Assembly (NCBI GenBank): GCA_028691975.1 | Contig: JAQUYF010000003.1 | Coordinates: 1 to 64,000, forward strand | Direction of reading: 5' to 3' | Length of the DNA stretch: 64,000 nucleotides | Source: Bacteroidales bacterium | GTDB lineage: Bacteria; Bacteroidota; Bacteroidia; Bacteroidales; UBA932 | Part shown: positions 54,538 through 61,779 of the stretch, one piece after another | Position numbering within the stretch: position 1 is the stretch's first letter | Layout of the letters: each line of letters begins with the position of its first letter | Notes under the pieces: generated by a model | Told to the model about the DNA's origin: nothing | Databases searched by the model: none | What the model saw: the letters and a program-made list of their open reading frames with translations, nothing else | Program-made: the position numbers and the translations under genes

Positions 54538-57381
54538 ATGAATAATATTCCGCAGGAACATTACGCAAAGATTCTGATAAGTGCCGGCATAGGGGTATGG
54601 AAAGTTGATCTGGAAGACAGATATCTCTATTTTTACAATTATGAGATTGTTGGGCTGAAGTTTGACAGAATATCCATAGATGACTGGTATCAGACAGTCA
54701 GGGATGACTCTCGTGAAGTGGCTCACGATGAGGTGAGAATTTTTTGTGAAATAGGTACATACGAGATGACATACCCTGTTGTAATCAGTGGAGAGGAATT
54801 TTGGCTGCACTCTAAATCTTTTTTGCGAGAGAGTGATGAAAATGGACATGATGTAGTATGGGGCATATTTCACCGCGTGGTTGATCCTAAGGAGATAGAT
54901 GTTGCGAGGGTGAAAAACGATATGATCAACATAATCCACAAGCAGAACAACATTGCTAAAAATTTTGTCTCTTTTTTGGGAAAGACCAATATAGAAAGCA
55001 ATATTAATCTCATTTTAAAGGAAGTTGTCGATTATTTTAATGCTTCTCGATGCGTTGTATTTGAATTTGACAATATCCGTGGAACGAGAAGTTGTGTATA
55101 TGAAGTTACGGCAAATGGTGCCGATTCTGTAAAGCATCTCTATCAGAATGAGCCGATGGATACGGACACATGGATGAACAGGAAGCTTATTCTTGGAGCG
55201 CCTATTTTGGTCGATGATGTGGCCGGCATGGCAGACGCAGCCGGTGTAGAGAAAGCAATGTTTCTCAAAACCGGAGTGAAATCAATTATGGTGGTATCAC
55301 TTCCGAGCAAGAACGGGATTTTGGGTTATGTCGCTGTAGAGATTAATGACAGGATACACAAGTGGTCCAATCTTGACTATCAGTGGATCTCTGCCGTAGC
55401 CAATATGATGGGCGTGTGCATAGAGCTTTATAAAAGTGAAGGTTTAACCAATATTGCCCTTTCAACTCAGGCCTCAAAAGATCGGATGTTGATGCAGGTG
55501 TTCAACAATTCGCCAGTCGGAGTGGAGATATATGATGATAACGGGACTCTAATTATGCTAAACAGAGCGACTGCATCAATATACGGTTTGACCGGGGATA
55601 TAGATGATGTTATAGGTATCAATTTGTTTGAGAGTCCAAACATTTCCGAAGATGTAAAAGATCAGATTAGAAGACATGAAGATGTTCATTTTAGGATAAA
55701 CTATGATGCTTCTACGTGCAAAGAATATTGGGAGACAAATCTCACCGAGCCGAGAGATATCATCATGCGTGTCACCAATTCTTTCGACGAGAATGGCGTT
55801 TTCCTCTACTATATGGTAATATCCGTTGATAATACCGAGCTCTCTTCCATAGCCTCCAAGATGGAAGATTTTGAGAATATATTCTCTGTTATCTCCGAAT
55901 ATGCAAAAGTGGGTTATTCGAAGTGGGATGTCCTCAAACAGGATGGGTTTGCGACTAAGCAGTGGTTTAACAATTTCGGAGAGGATGAAGACAGTAATAT
56001 GCGTGATGTGGCACTTGCCTGCGTGCATGTACACCCTGATGACAGAGTCAGACTGATGTCATTTGTAAAGAATGTCAAACGAAAAGAGAGTACTCAATAT
56101 ATCGATGATCTTCGTGTTGACAACGGTAATGGTGGCTGGAAGTGGGTGCACGTCTATATCACTACGGATGAGAGAAACGGACGACTGGAGCTGCTAAGTG
56201 TTACGATGGATAGTACAGCCATGAAAGAGAGTGAAATGGCTTTGATTGAGGCAAAGAACAAAGCCGAGACAATGGACAGGCTGAAGTCTGCCTTCCTGGC
56301 AAATATGAGCCATGAAATACGTACTCCTCTTAATGCCATTATCGGCTTTGCAGGCTTAATTACCGCGCCTGATTTTGATTCGGCGGACGCAGCTGAAAGG
56401 GAGTACTACGGTACAATTATCAAGGATAATTCCGATCTGCTGTTGCAGTTGATTTCGGATATTCTCGATATCTCGAAAATTGAGGCCGGTACCCTTGACT
56501 TCTCATACGACTCGGTGGACATCAATGAGATGTGTACAAATTTGTATAATATTCACAAAGATAAGGTACATGACGGAGTCGTAATGCGGATGGTGCTACC
56601 TCAGGACAAGTGTATCATGAGAAGTGATAAGAATCGCCTGATGCAGGTACTGATTAATTTTCTGACCAATGCAGTCAAATTTACACAGGAGGGGTCTATC
56701 TTTCTTGGATATAAAATAGTCAAAGAGGAGATAGAATTTTTCGTACAGGATACGGGCATCGGGATATCTGAGGTTAATACTAAACTTGTGTTTGACAGCT
56801 TTGTCAAGTTGAATAATTCGATCAAAGGCACAGGACTCGGGTTAGCCATCAGCAAGAGCATTATCAGCCAGATGGGCGGCACCATAGGGGTTAGTTCAAA
56901 GATTGGAGAGGGATCACGCTTCTGGTTTCGACTGCCTTACATCAAAGCGGAAATGAATGTGCCGTCTGAAGAACTGACCTTCACTTCATCCACAGATACA
57001 CAGGGAACAGAGAAGAATACCGTGCTGATAGCTGAGGATGACGAGAACAGTTACATACTCATTTCCACTATTTTGAAAAAGAAATATAAACTGTTGTGGG
57101 CGAAAGATGGTGATTCAGCGGTCGAAATGTGGCGACAAAAGCATCCGGACATAATCTTGATGGACTTGAGAATGCAAAATATGGATGGGCTTTCAGCTAC
57201 CCGTGAGATACGAAAGGATGATAAAAAGACGCCGATAGTGTGTATTACCGCTTATGCTTTCAATTCCGATCACGAGGCGGCTACCAAAGCAGGATGCAAT
57301 GCCTTTCTTACTAAACCTATTTCGGGGACCTTGCTTAAAGAGACGATAAGTTATCTGCTCTCACTTCGGACAACAGGTTGA
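54538..57381 (+). CDS. Soluble hybrid histidine kinase (PAS-GAF-PAS-HisKA-HATPase-REC)
   Basis: A 947-residue cytosolic hybrid sensor kinase. No transmembrane segment is visible. Order: N-terminal PAS-like region (about 10-110), GAF domain (about 150-295), PAS (about 320-435), a second PAS/PAC-like region (about 450-560), HisKA with His591 in MSHEIRTPLNAIIGF, HATPase_c (N box and FDSFVKLNNSIKGTGLGLAI) and a receiver domain with Asp876 in IILMDLRMQNMDGL. There is no DNA-binding output and no separate response regulator near by. The signal is probably intracellular (redox, ligand or light). Confidence 0.9.
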   Translation: MNNIPQEHYAKILISAGIGVWKVDLEDRYLYFYNYEIVGLKFDRISIDDWYQTVRDDSREVAHDEVRIFCEIGTYEMTYPVVISGEEFWLHSKSFLRESDENGHDVVWGIFHRVVDPKEIDVARVKNDMINIIHKQNNIAKNFVSFLGKTNIESNINLILKEVVDYFNASRCVVFEFDNIRGTRSCVYEVTANGADSVKHLYQNEPMDTDTWMNRKLILGAPILVDDVAGMADAAGVEKAMFLKTGVKSIMVVSLPSKNGILGYVAVEINDRIHKWSNLDYQWISAVANMMGVCIELYKSEGLTNIALSTQASKDRMLMQVFNNSPVGVEIYDDNGTLIMLNRATASIYGLTGDIDDVIGINLFESPNISEDVKDQIRRHEDVHFRINYDASTCKEYWETNLTEPRDIIMRVTNSFDENGVFLYYMVISVDNTELSSIASKMEDFENIFSVISEYAKVGYSKWDVLKQDGFATKQWFNNFGEDEDSNMRDVALACVHVHPDDRVRLMSFVKNVKRKESTQYIDDLRVDNGNGGWKWVHVYITTDERNGRLELLSVTMDSTAMKESEMALIEAKNKAETMDRLKSAFLANMSHEIRTPLNAIIGFAGLITAPDFDSADAAEREYYGTIIKDNSDLLLQLISDILDISKIEAGTLDFSYDSVDINEMCTNLYNIHKDKVHDGVVMRMVLPQDKCIMRSDKNRLMQVLINFLTNAVKFTQEGSIFLGYKIVKEEIEFFVQDTGIGISEVNTKLVFDSFVKLNNSIKGTGLGLAISKSIISQMGGTIGVSSKIGEGSRFWFRLPYIKAEMNVPSEELTFTSSTDTQGTEKNTVLIAEDDENSYILISTILKKKYKLLWAKDGDSAVEMWRQKHPDIILMDLRMQNMDGLSATREIRKDDKKTPIVCITAYAFNSDHEAATKAGCNAFLTKPISGTLLKETISYLLSLRTTG

Positions 57382-57465
57382 GGCACATTCATGCTTTTTA
57401 CAGCGCCCTGAAGACAAAATTGCATTAATTGCTAAAAGGTTGACACAATGTGACGAAATTATTCT

Positions 57466-57473
57466 CATATTTG
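57466..57473 (+). promoter_or_regulatory. -7-like box of the small lipoprotein gene
   Basis: CATATTTG followed by T matches TAnnTTTGY at all but the first base. A TTGACA lies at 57440-57445, 20 bases upstream. Confidence 0.5.
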
Positions 57474-57499
57474 TATGGAAAATTTAACTTAAGAATTGT

Positions 57500-57880
57500 A
57501 TTAAAAGAAAATTACTGACATTGATTGGCATTATCTGCCTTGTGCTTGCCGCTTCTTCTTGTAGTGACAACATCTCTATTGATTCAGCTTATGGCTGTGG
57601 AGTATATGGATACAAGTCAAGTGTTCCTGCGGATCTTGGCCTGATTACCAACTACATTCAGAAACAAGGTGCTCCTTATGGCACTGTTATCATCCGCGGA
57701 GGCAAGAGCGAAAAGGCAAATGACGCTACAATCAAGGCTCAGTTTGAGGCAGCTGTTGCAAAAATGGACTTCAGCAAATTGGGATTGGATGCATCCACCA
57801 GTTTTACCTACTCAGTGCAAAGTACATATACTGAGGGCGGATCCTCTAAGACTATTGCATCATACTCATGGCCTAAATAA
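57500..57880 (+). CDS. Small lipoprotein, apparent ATT start
   Basis: A 126-residue lipoprotein of unknown function. From the ATT at 57500 the frame reads (M)KRKLLTLIGIICLVLAASSC, a complete n-region, h-region and lipobox with Cys near residue 21. The only other in-frame starts are a CTG at 57515 and a TTG at 57521, and both would remove the Lys-Arg-Lys n-region. ATT is therefore the best start, an unusual choice. The mature protein has an N-terminal Gly/Tyr-rich GCGVYGYKSS segment and a Ser-rich C-terminus. It is alone and ends with a terminator. Confidence 0.65.
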   Translation: MKRKLLTLIGIICLVLAASSCSDNISIDSAYGCGVYGYKSSVPADLGLITNYIQKQGAPYGTVIIRGGKSEKANDATIKAQFEAAVAKMDFSKLGLDASTSFTYSVQSTYTEGGSSKTIASYSWPK

Positions 57881-57910
57881 CGGCTGAGAGTACTGAGATG
57901 AAAAATTGTT

Positions 57911-57942
57911 GAGGGCGGCTAAAATGTCTTTTAGCTGCCCTC
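57911..57942 (+). terminator. Terminator of the small lipoprotein gene
   Basis: Arms GAGGGCGGCTAAAA and TTTTAGCTGCCCTC (13 of 14 paired) with loop TGTC. The T tract after it is weak (ACTTATTGT). Confidence 0.75.
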
Positions 57943-57958
57943 ACTTATTGTGTGGGGA

Positions 57959-57990
57959 TTTGGTTTTAAAAAATGTACAATATATCTTTG
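57959..57990 (+). promoter_or_regulatory. Full promoter of the S66 carboxypeptidase gene
   Basis: -33 TTTG at 57959-57962, 20-base spacer, -7 TATCTTTG at 57983-57990 followed by C. The most complete Bacteroidota promoter in the window. Confidence 0.78.
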
Positions 57991-58009
57991 CCTGTCAAAA
58001 TAATACAAG

Positions 58010-59140
58010 ATGAAACAGATCTATAATTATTGTATCGGAGTGCTTTTTGTTTTTTCAAGTACTTGTGTTACAGTATTTTCACAAAATGATCAAATTACTC
58101 AAACTTTAATTTCAGAGAGTAATTGTCCTACGACACAAGCTATTTACAAAACGGACAGTATTGCTCGAAGTGAGGCTGAAATTCAGATTTGCAGGGAGCT
58201 TGAGAAGATGCACAAACGCATGAGAACTATCCATCCCGACTATTTGAAGGTGGGGGACAGTGTCGGTATTATGACAGTATCTTCTCCTGTATCGCAAAGT
58301 CGCGAAAAGGCGGATTCGCTTATAGACATTGTGCGTTCATGGGGGCTGAAAGTTCGTCTCGGTGAAAATCTGTTTAAGCATGAAGACGGAGCATTTTCTG
58401 TTTCAGACATGGAACGTGGTGAAGAACTGCAGCGGATGATTGATAACGATAATCTTAAAGCAATTATCTTTTACAGAGGAGGTTATGGTGCTATTCGCAC
58501 GCTCGACTATGTCGATTTCAGCAGATTGAAAAAGCATCCGAAGTGGATGCTTGGTTTTAGCGACTTAACTACTTATTTATCAATATTTTGCAATATGAAT
58601 TTGGAGAGCATTCACTGTGCAATGTTAAATTCATTCAGTCTTGCCAATCCTGTTATGGACATTGACACAAGGACTACGCGAGCAGCTCTTTTCGGTGAGA
58701 TACAAAGATATGACGTTGAGCCTAATGAATATAATCAATCTGGTGAGGTTGAGGGAGTTATAGTTGGCGGTAATATGTCTCTTATGGCTGTTTCACACGG
58801 CACTCCGTATGATCTGAAGATAGGAGAGAACAACATTCTTTATATAGAAGAGGTTGATGAGAATATGAATACCATTGACCGCTTCATGCAGCAGTTGAAA
58901 AAATCAGGCAAACTGAGCAAAGTTAAAGGCATGATTATCGGCAATTTTGTGCGGGCAAAAGACACCGGTGGCTGGGATGTAAGCATATATGACCTAATCA
59001 AAACTTACACTCAAGAGCTTGATATCCCTGTTTTGTACGGTCTAAGAAGCGGACACGGTAAAATCAACCACGCTTTGTACTTCGGTCAGCCTGTCAAAAT
59101 GATAGTCTCTCCGGAAGGCAGTTCCATAATATTTGAATAA
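58010..59140 (+). CDS. Secreted LD-carboxypeptidase (peptidase S66)
   Basis: A 376-residue S66 family peptidase that cleaves the last D-residue from murein tetrapeptides (or a related amide). An N-terminal segment up to TVFSQ is a signal peptide, so it acts in the periplasm, not in the cytosol like LdcA. The nucleophile Ser is in MLGFSDLTTYL, the Glu in YIEEVDENMNTIDRFM, and the His in LRSGHGKINHALYFG. About 100 residues precede the core. CDF transporter next. Confidence 0.9.
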   Translation: MKQIYNYCIGVLFVFSSTCVTVFSQNDQITQTLISESNCPTTQAIYKTDSIARSEAEIQICRELEKMHKRMRTIHPDYLKVGDSVGIMTVSSPVSQSREKADSLIDIVRSWGLKVRLGENLFKHEDGAFSVSDMERGEELQRMIDNDNLKAIIFYRGGYGAIRTLDYVDFSRLKKHPKWMLGFSDLTTYLSIFCNMNLESIHCAMLNSFSLANPVMDIDTRTTRAALFGEIQRYDVEPNEYNQSGEVEGVIVGGNMSLMAVSHGTPYDLKIGENNILYIEEVDENMNTIDRFMQQLKKSGKLSKVKGMIIGNFVRAKDTGGWDVSIYDLIKTYTQELDIPVLYGLRSGHGKINHALYFGQPVKMIVSPEGSSIIFE

Positions 59141-59157
59141 ATATATAGTTACGTCCA

Positions 59158-60051
59158 ATGCATATTCATAATCACAACCGCGAAACAAATTCACTGAGTA
59201 CGGCATTTATAGTCGGTACGTTGCTGAACCTTATCTTTGTAATTGTAGAGGGTGGGGCAGGGTTTATGTCAAATTCAATGGGCCTGCTTTCGGATGCAGG
59301 GCACAATCTGAGCGATACGGTCTCTCTTTTGTTGGCATGGCTTGCCTTTGGTCTGGCAAAGAAAACAGCCAACAAGCGTTTTACCTACGGGTATGGAAAA
59401 AGCACAATCCTTGCCTCCTTAATAAATGCATGTATCCTTTTGGTCGCCATCGGAATGATAGTGGTTGAAAGCATCCGCAAGTTTTCCAACCCTCAGCCGG
59501 TGGACGGAAATACCATTATCTGGGTGGCTGCCATAGGTATCGTTATTAATTTTGCTACGGCACTGCTCTTCATGAAAGATCGTAAAAAAGACCTGAACAT
59601 CAAAGGAGCGTTCCTGCACATGACCATGGATGCCCTCGTCTCGTTGGGTGTGGTTATCTCCGGTATCGTCATCAAATATACGGGATGGACAGTCATTGAC
59701 CCCATTATCGGCCTGGTCATAGCTGTCATTATCTTCATTTCAACGTGGAACCTGTTGAAAGAAAGTTTGCGGTTGTCATTGGATGCCGTACCTGAAAGCA
59801 TTGATGTGGACGAGATAGAAAAAGAGATATTGGCGGTAAATGGAGTTACCGGCATACACCACATTCATATCTGGGCATTGGGAACATCCAAAAACGCAAT
59901 TACCATACATGTTGCCGTATGTGACGTAGCCGATGGCGAGCGTATCAAATCCGACTTGCGACACCTGCTTGCCGAACACAACATTGCCCACGCTACAATC
60001 GAAATAGAGCCTTCGGACCACGCCTGCGAAGAGTGTGACTGCCATATCTGA
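59158..60051 (+). CDS. Cation diffusion facilitator metal transporter
   Basis: A 297-residue CDF exporter with six helices and a cytosolic C-terminal domain. Metal-site residues are in LLSDAGHNLSDTVSLL (TM2) and FLHMTMDALVSLG (TM5). The C-terminal ferredoxin-like domain is VTGIHHIHIWALGTSKNAIT. The His-rich N-terminus MHIHNHN and Cys-rich end CEECDCHI can bind Zn2+. Expected substrates are Zn2+, Co2+ or Cd2+. The gene starts 17 bases after the peptidase. Confidence 0.93.
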   Translation: MHIHNHNRETNSLSTAFIVGTLLNLIFVIVEGGAGFMSNSMGLLSDAGHNLSDTVSLLLAWLAFGLAKKTANKRFTYGYGKSTILASLINACILLVAIGMIVVESIRKFSNPQPVDGNTIIWVAAIGIVINFATALLFMKDRKKDLNIKGAFLHMTMDALVSLGVVISGIVIKYTGWTVIDPIIGLVIAVIIFISTWNLLKESLRLSLDAVPESIDVDEIEKEILAVNGVTGIHHIHIWALGTSKNAITIHVAVCDVADGERIKSDLRHLLAEHNIAHATIEIEPSDHACEECDCHI

Positions 60052-60067
60052 TCCGGCAGTCACTTTT
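60035..60067 (+). terminator. Terminator overlapping the CDF 3' end
   Basis: Nine-base perfect arms GTGACTGCC (60035-60043) and GGCAGTCAC (60055-60063), followed by TTTT. It includes the stop codon of the CDF gene. Confidence 0.82.
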
Positions 60068-60713
60068 ACTTGAACAAGTCGCTGCCTGCAAGGTCGTTAG
60101 GATTGTTGCCGAGTTCTCCCTCCGGTATAGGAATCCCCAAGTCGGCATAATAATCTATCCACGTTTGTGGAAACGTTCCGGTATCGGGATTTTTGAAAGT
60201 CATTGGATGGAATGGAAACAACTTTGCATCCCTGCCTGACCCTCTTGCCGCCTCATTGAAAGCTTCTGCCAAAAGTTCGCTGCAATACCATTTTCCATTA
60301 TTAGGAAGATATTCAATATCATAGAGTTGTCCGCGTTTTGACATGGCAAAAGATACGGCCGAAGGTATGTATTTTCTATATTCACGCTTGAGCCTTTTTG
60401 CGACAACATTACAGGAATCGCCACTTCTGGCGTAGAACTCTGCAAATGAAGTAACCTGCACCGAATCCCCTATTGCCTCAATTATTGCCAGAGAATCAGC
60501 AACCTTTATGACCATTGCACAGTGGGCAAAACTCGGCTTTCCACTCACTGCAGTAACCTCAGTGATAGCGCTGTCAAGAGCCTCTCCATTCAGTACCTGA
60601 AAAAGAAAGTCCCCCTCGGCAAAGTTCCGTCTCTCACGCATCCCACCATTACAGCCGCTGCACAAGACAACAACTGCCGATAATAATAATAAGTTTAGCG
60701 ATCTCAATTTCAT
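60066..60713 (-). CDS. Lipoprotein amidase/hydrolase of the YiiX/C92 type
   Basis: A 215-residue lipoprotein with a permuted papain-like (NlpC/P60-related) fold. The signal peptide MKLRSLNLLLLSAVVV ends in LCSGC. The catalytic His is in PSFAHCAMVIK and the Cys in WYCSELLAEAF; EAIGDSVQVTSF sits between them. The frame continues 60 residues upstream, but that part is intergenic and includes hairpin 1; the lipobox sets the start at 60713. The -7 box TATTTTTG at 60718-60725 puts the mRNA start almost at the ATG. Confidence 0.82.
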   Translation of the reverse strand: MKLRSLNLLLLSAVVVLCSGCNGGMRERRNFAEGDFLFQVLNGEALDSAITEVTAVSGKPSFAHCAMVIKVADSLAIIEAIGDSVQVTSFAEFYARSGDSCNVVAKRLKREYRKYIPSAVSFAMSKRGQLYDIEYLPNNGKWYCSELLAEAFNEAARGSGRDAKLFPFHPMTFKNPDTGTFPQTWIDYYADLGIPIPEGELGNNPNDLAGSDLFK

Positions 60714-60717
60714 ATTG

Positions 60718-60725
60718 CAAAAATA
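60718..60725 (-). promoter_or_regulatory. -7 box of the C92 hydrolase, near-leaderless
   Basis: Minus strand TATTTTTG followed by C. It ends only 4 bases before the ATG, so if used the mRNA would be leaderless. Confidence 0.55.
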
Positions 60726-60831
60726 TACAGATTTGCAACCTTGTGCAATAGAAAATGTATGTTGGAGATTGTGACTTGTTCGATTTTGGCAGTTCCTGAC
60801 GATGAGCGTATTGGATAGATCTGCTGACTTC

Positions 60832-60904
60832 GGACATAGGGATTGACTTGTATAATAACAAACTGTGGAACATGGCTTTACATAAAGTGCCAATCCCTAT
60901 GTCC
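60832..60904. repeat. Hairpin element 1
   Basis: Perfect 14-base arms GGACATAGGGATTG (60832-60845) and its complement (60891-60904) enclose a 45-base loop. Inside, ACTT and AAGT extend the stem. Paired with element 2. Confidence 0.85.
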
Positions 60905-60966
60905 AAATACCGATATTTTGCATAGTGCCTTTAGAGCAGGTATAACGTCGATTCTGATTATTGGCG

Positions 60967-61047
60967 TCATGGAGATAGGGATTAACTTTTCGTGTAAAAT
61001 GTTGATAAATAAGATATTGCGCTCATGACTAATCCCTATCTCCATGA
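60967..61047. repeat. Hairpin element 2
   Basis: Perfect 18-base arms TCATGGAGATAGGGATTA (60967-60984) and its complement (61030-61047) enclose a 45-base loop. The core GGAnATAGGGATTn is shared with element 1; the two changed bases are compensated on the other arm. Outer GTGCC/GGCAC may extend it. Confidence 0.88.
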
Positions 61048-61177
61048 AAATGGCACATTCAGCCACGTCCGTGTGTTCTTATGCCAAACATTGTTTTGAA
61101 ACCTGTGTTGATAGAATTGTCCACCGTGCAGTGAGAATTGAATTTCAAGGAGATACACTACGTAAACAATATTGATA

Positions 61178-61185
61178 TATCTTTG
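61178..61185 (+). promoter_or_regulatory. Orphan -7 promoter box
   Basis: TATCTTTG followed by C, an exact match, pointing into the truncated methylase on the opposite strand. No plus-strand gene follows; it may be a relic of a deleted gene or drive an antisense RNA. Confidence 0.5.
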
Positions 61186-61204
61186 CGCTAACAAAAAAAA
61201 TTGT

Positions 61205-61681
61205 CTAACAAGGTGGCCGACTATCGACTGGAATACGTAAACTCGATAAAGTAATAAAGATTTGCGCGATTTCCTCTTTCGTGAACCCAAATAATTTACA
61301 TATTGATAATTCATTGTCATTTACTGTTATATTATGAGAAATAGAAGCGTTATTATGGAATGATGTCAATAGCGTTTCTTTTTGAGAATATGATAATTTC
61401 GGTAACGGAAGGTTCATTATATATTGGCTTAACCATCTAAGACCGCTATCTCCGAGAGAAATGGAATAAAACAGTCTAAAGCAATATTCAATTACCCTCG
61501 AATTAAGCATATGAATGATGTACTCTATATCGTTTCCTGTAATCAAATAACCAGTATTTGAAACGAAGTACTCACCTTCTTCATCCAGCGCAAAAGAACT
61601 ACCTTGAGATAATTCTTGATATACTATTTTTGGCTTATCAAATTCCTCCATATTATTAGAAATATATGCGTATTTACGCAA
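61205..61681 (-). pseudogene. Truncated C-terminal part of an Eco57I/TaqI-like N6-adenine methylase
   Basis: 158 residues that match only the specificity and C-terminal region of a type IIG or N6-adenine methylase: KPKIVYQELSQGSSFA, EGEYFVSNTGYLITG, LNSRVIEYCF and WLSQYIMNLPLPKLS (residues 17-118). The methyltransferase core with NPPY is missing. The first ten residues (MRKYAYISNN) are a translation of the palindrome in the inverted repeat, so the true frame joins at the Met of MEEFDKPK (61651). It is best read as a relic or a stand-alone target-recognition domain. Confidence 0.65.
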
Positions 61682-61766
61682 TTATTCCCAATAATATAGT
61701 TGCTTTTCTGTTATTTATCATATCTTTGCAGTCGAATAATATGCGTATTTACGCAAATATTTCTAA
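61654..61766. repeat. Inverted repeat pair flanking a promoter
   Basis: Two copies of ATTAGAAATATWTGCGTA followed by WWTACGCA and TATTC lie inverted at 61654-61688 and 61733-61766, about 30 of 34 bases matching with one gap. Each contains the palindrome TGCGTATTTACGCA (61666-61679 and 61741-61754, 75 bases apart). The 44-base spacer holds a whole promoter. Confidence 0.8.
61720..61727 (+). promoter_or_regulatory. -7 promoter box of the DUF4143 ATPase
   Basis: TATCTTTG followed by C inside the inverted-repeat spacer; a TTG at 61699-61701 lies 18 bases upstream. Transcription would start near 61734, at the edge of the right repeat. Confidence 0.68.
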
Positions 61767-61779
61767 TTAAAAACCAAAT

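Larger units (their letters stand above)
60726..61204. other. 480-base intergenic region without a gene
   Basis: Holds the two hairpins, an orphan -7 box at 61178-61185 and nothing else I can read as coding. Confidence 0.7.

Noticed and set aside
60066-60893. Longer form of the C92 hydrolase starting at 60893
   Set aside because: The extra 60 residues are Cys/Ser/Asn-rich intergenic sequence that includes hairpin 1; the lipobox at 60713 is the proper start.
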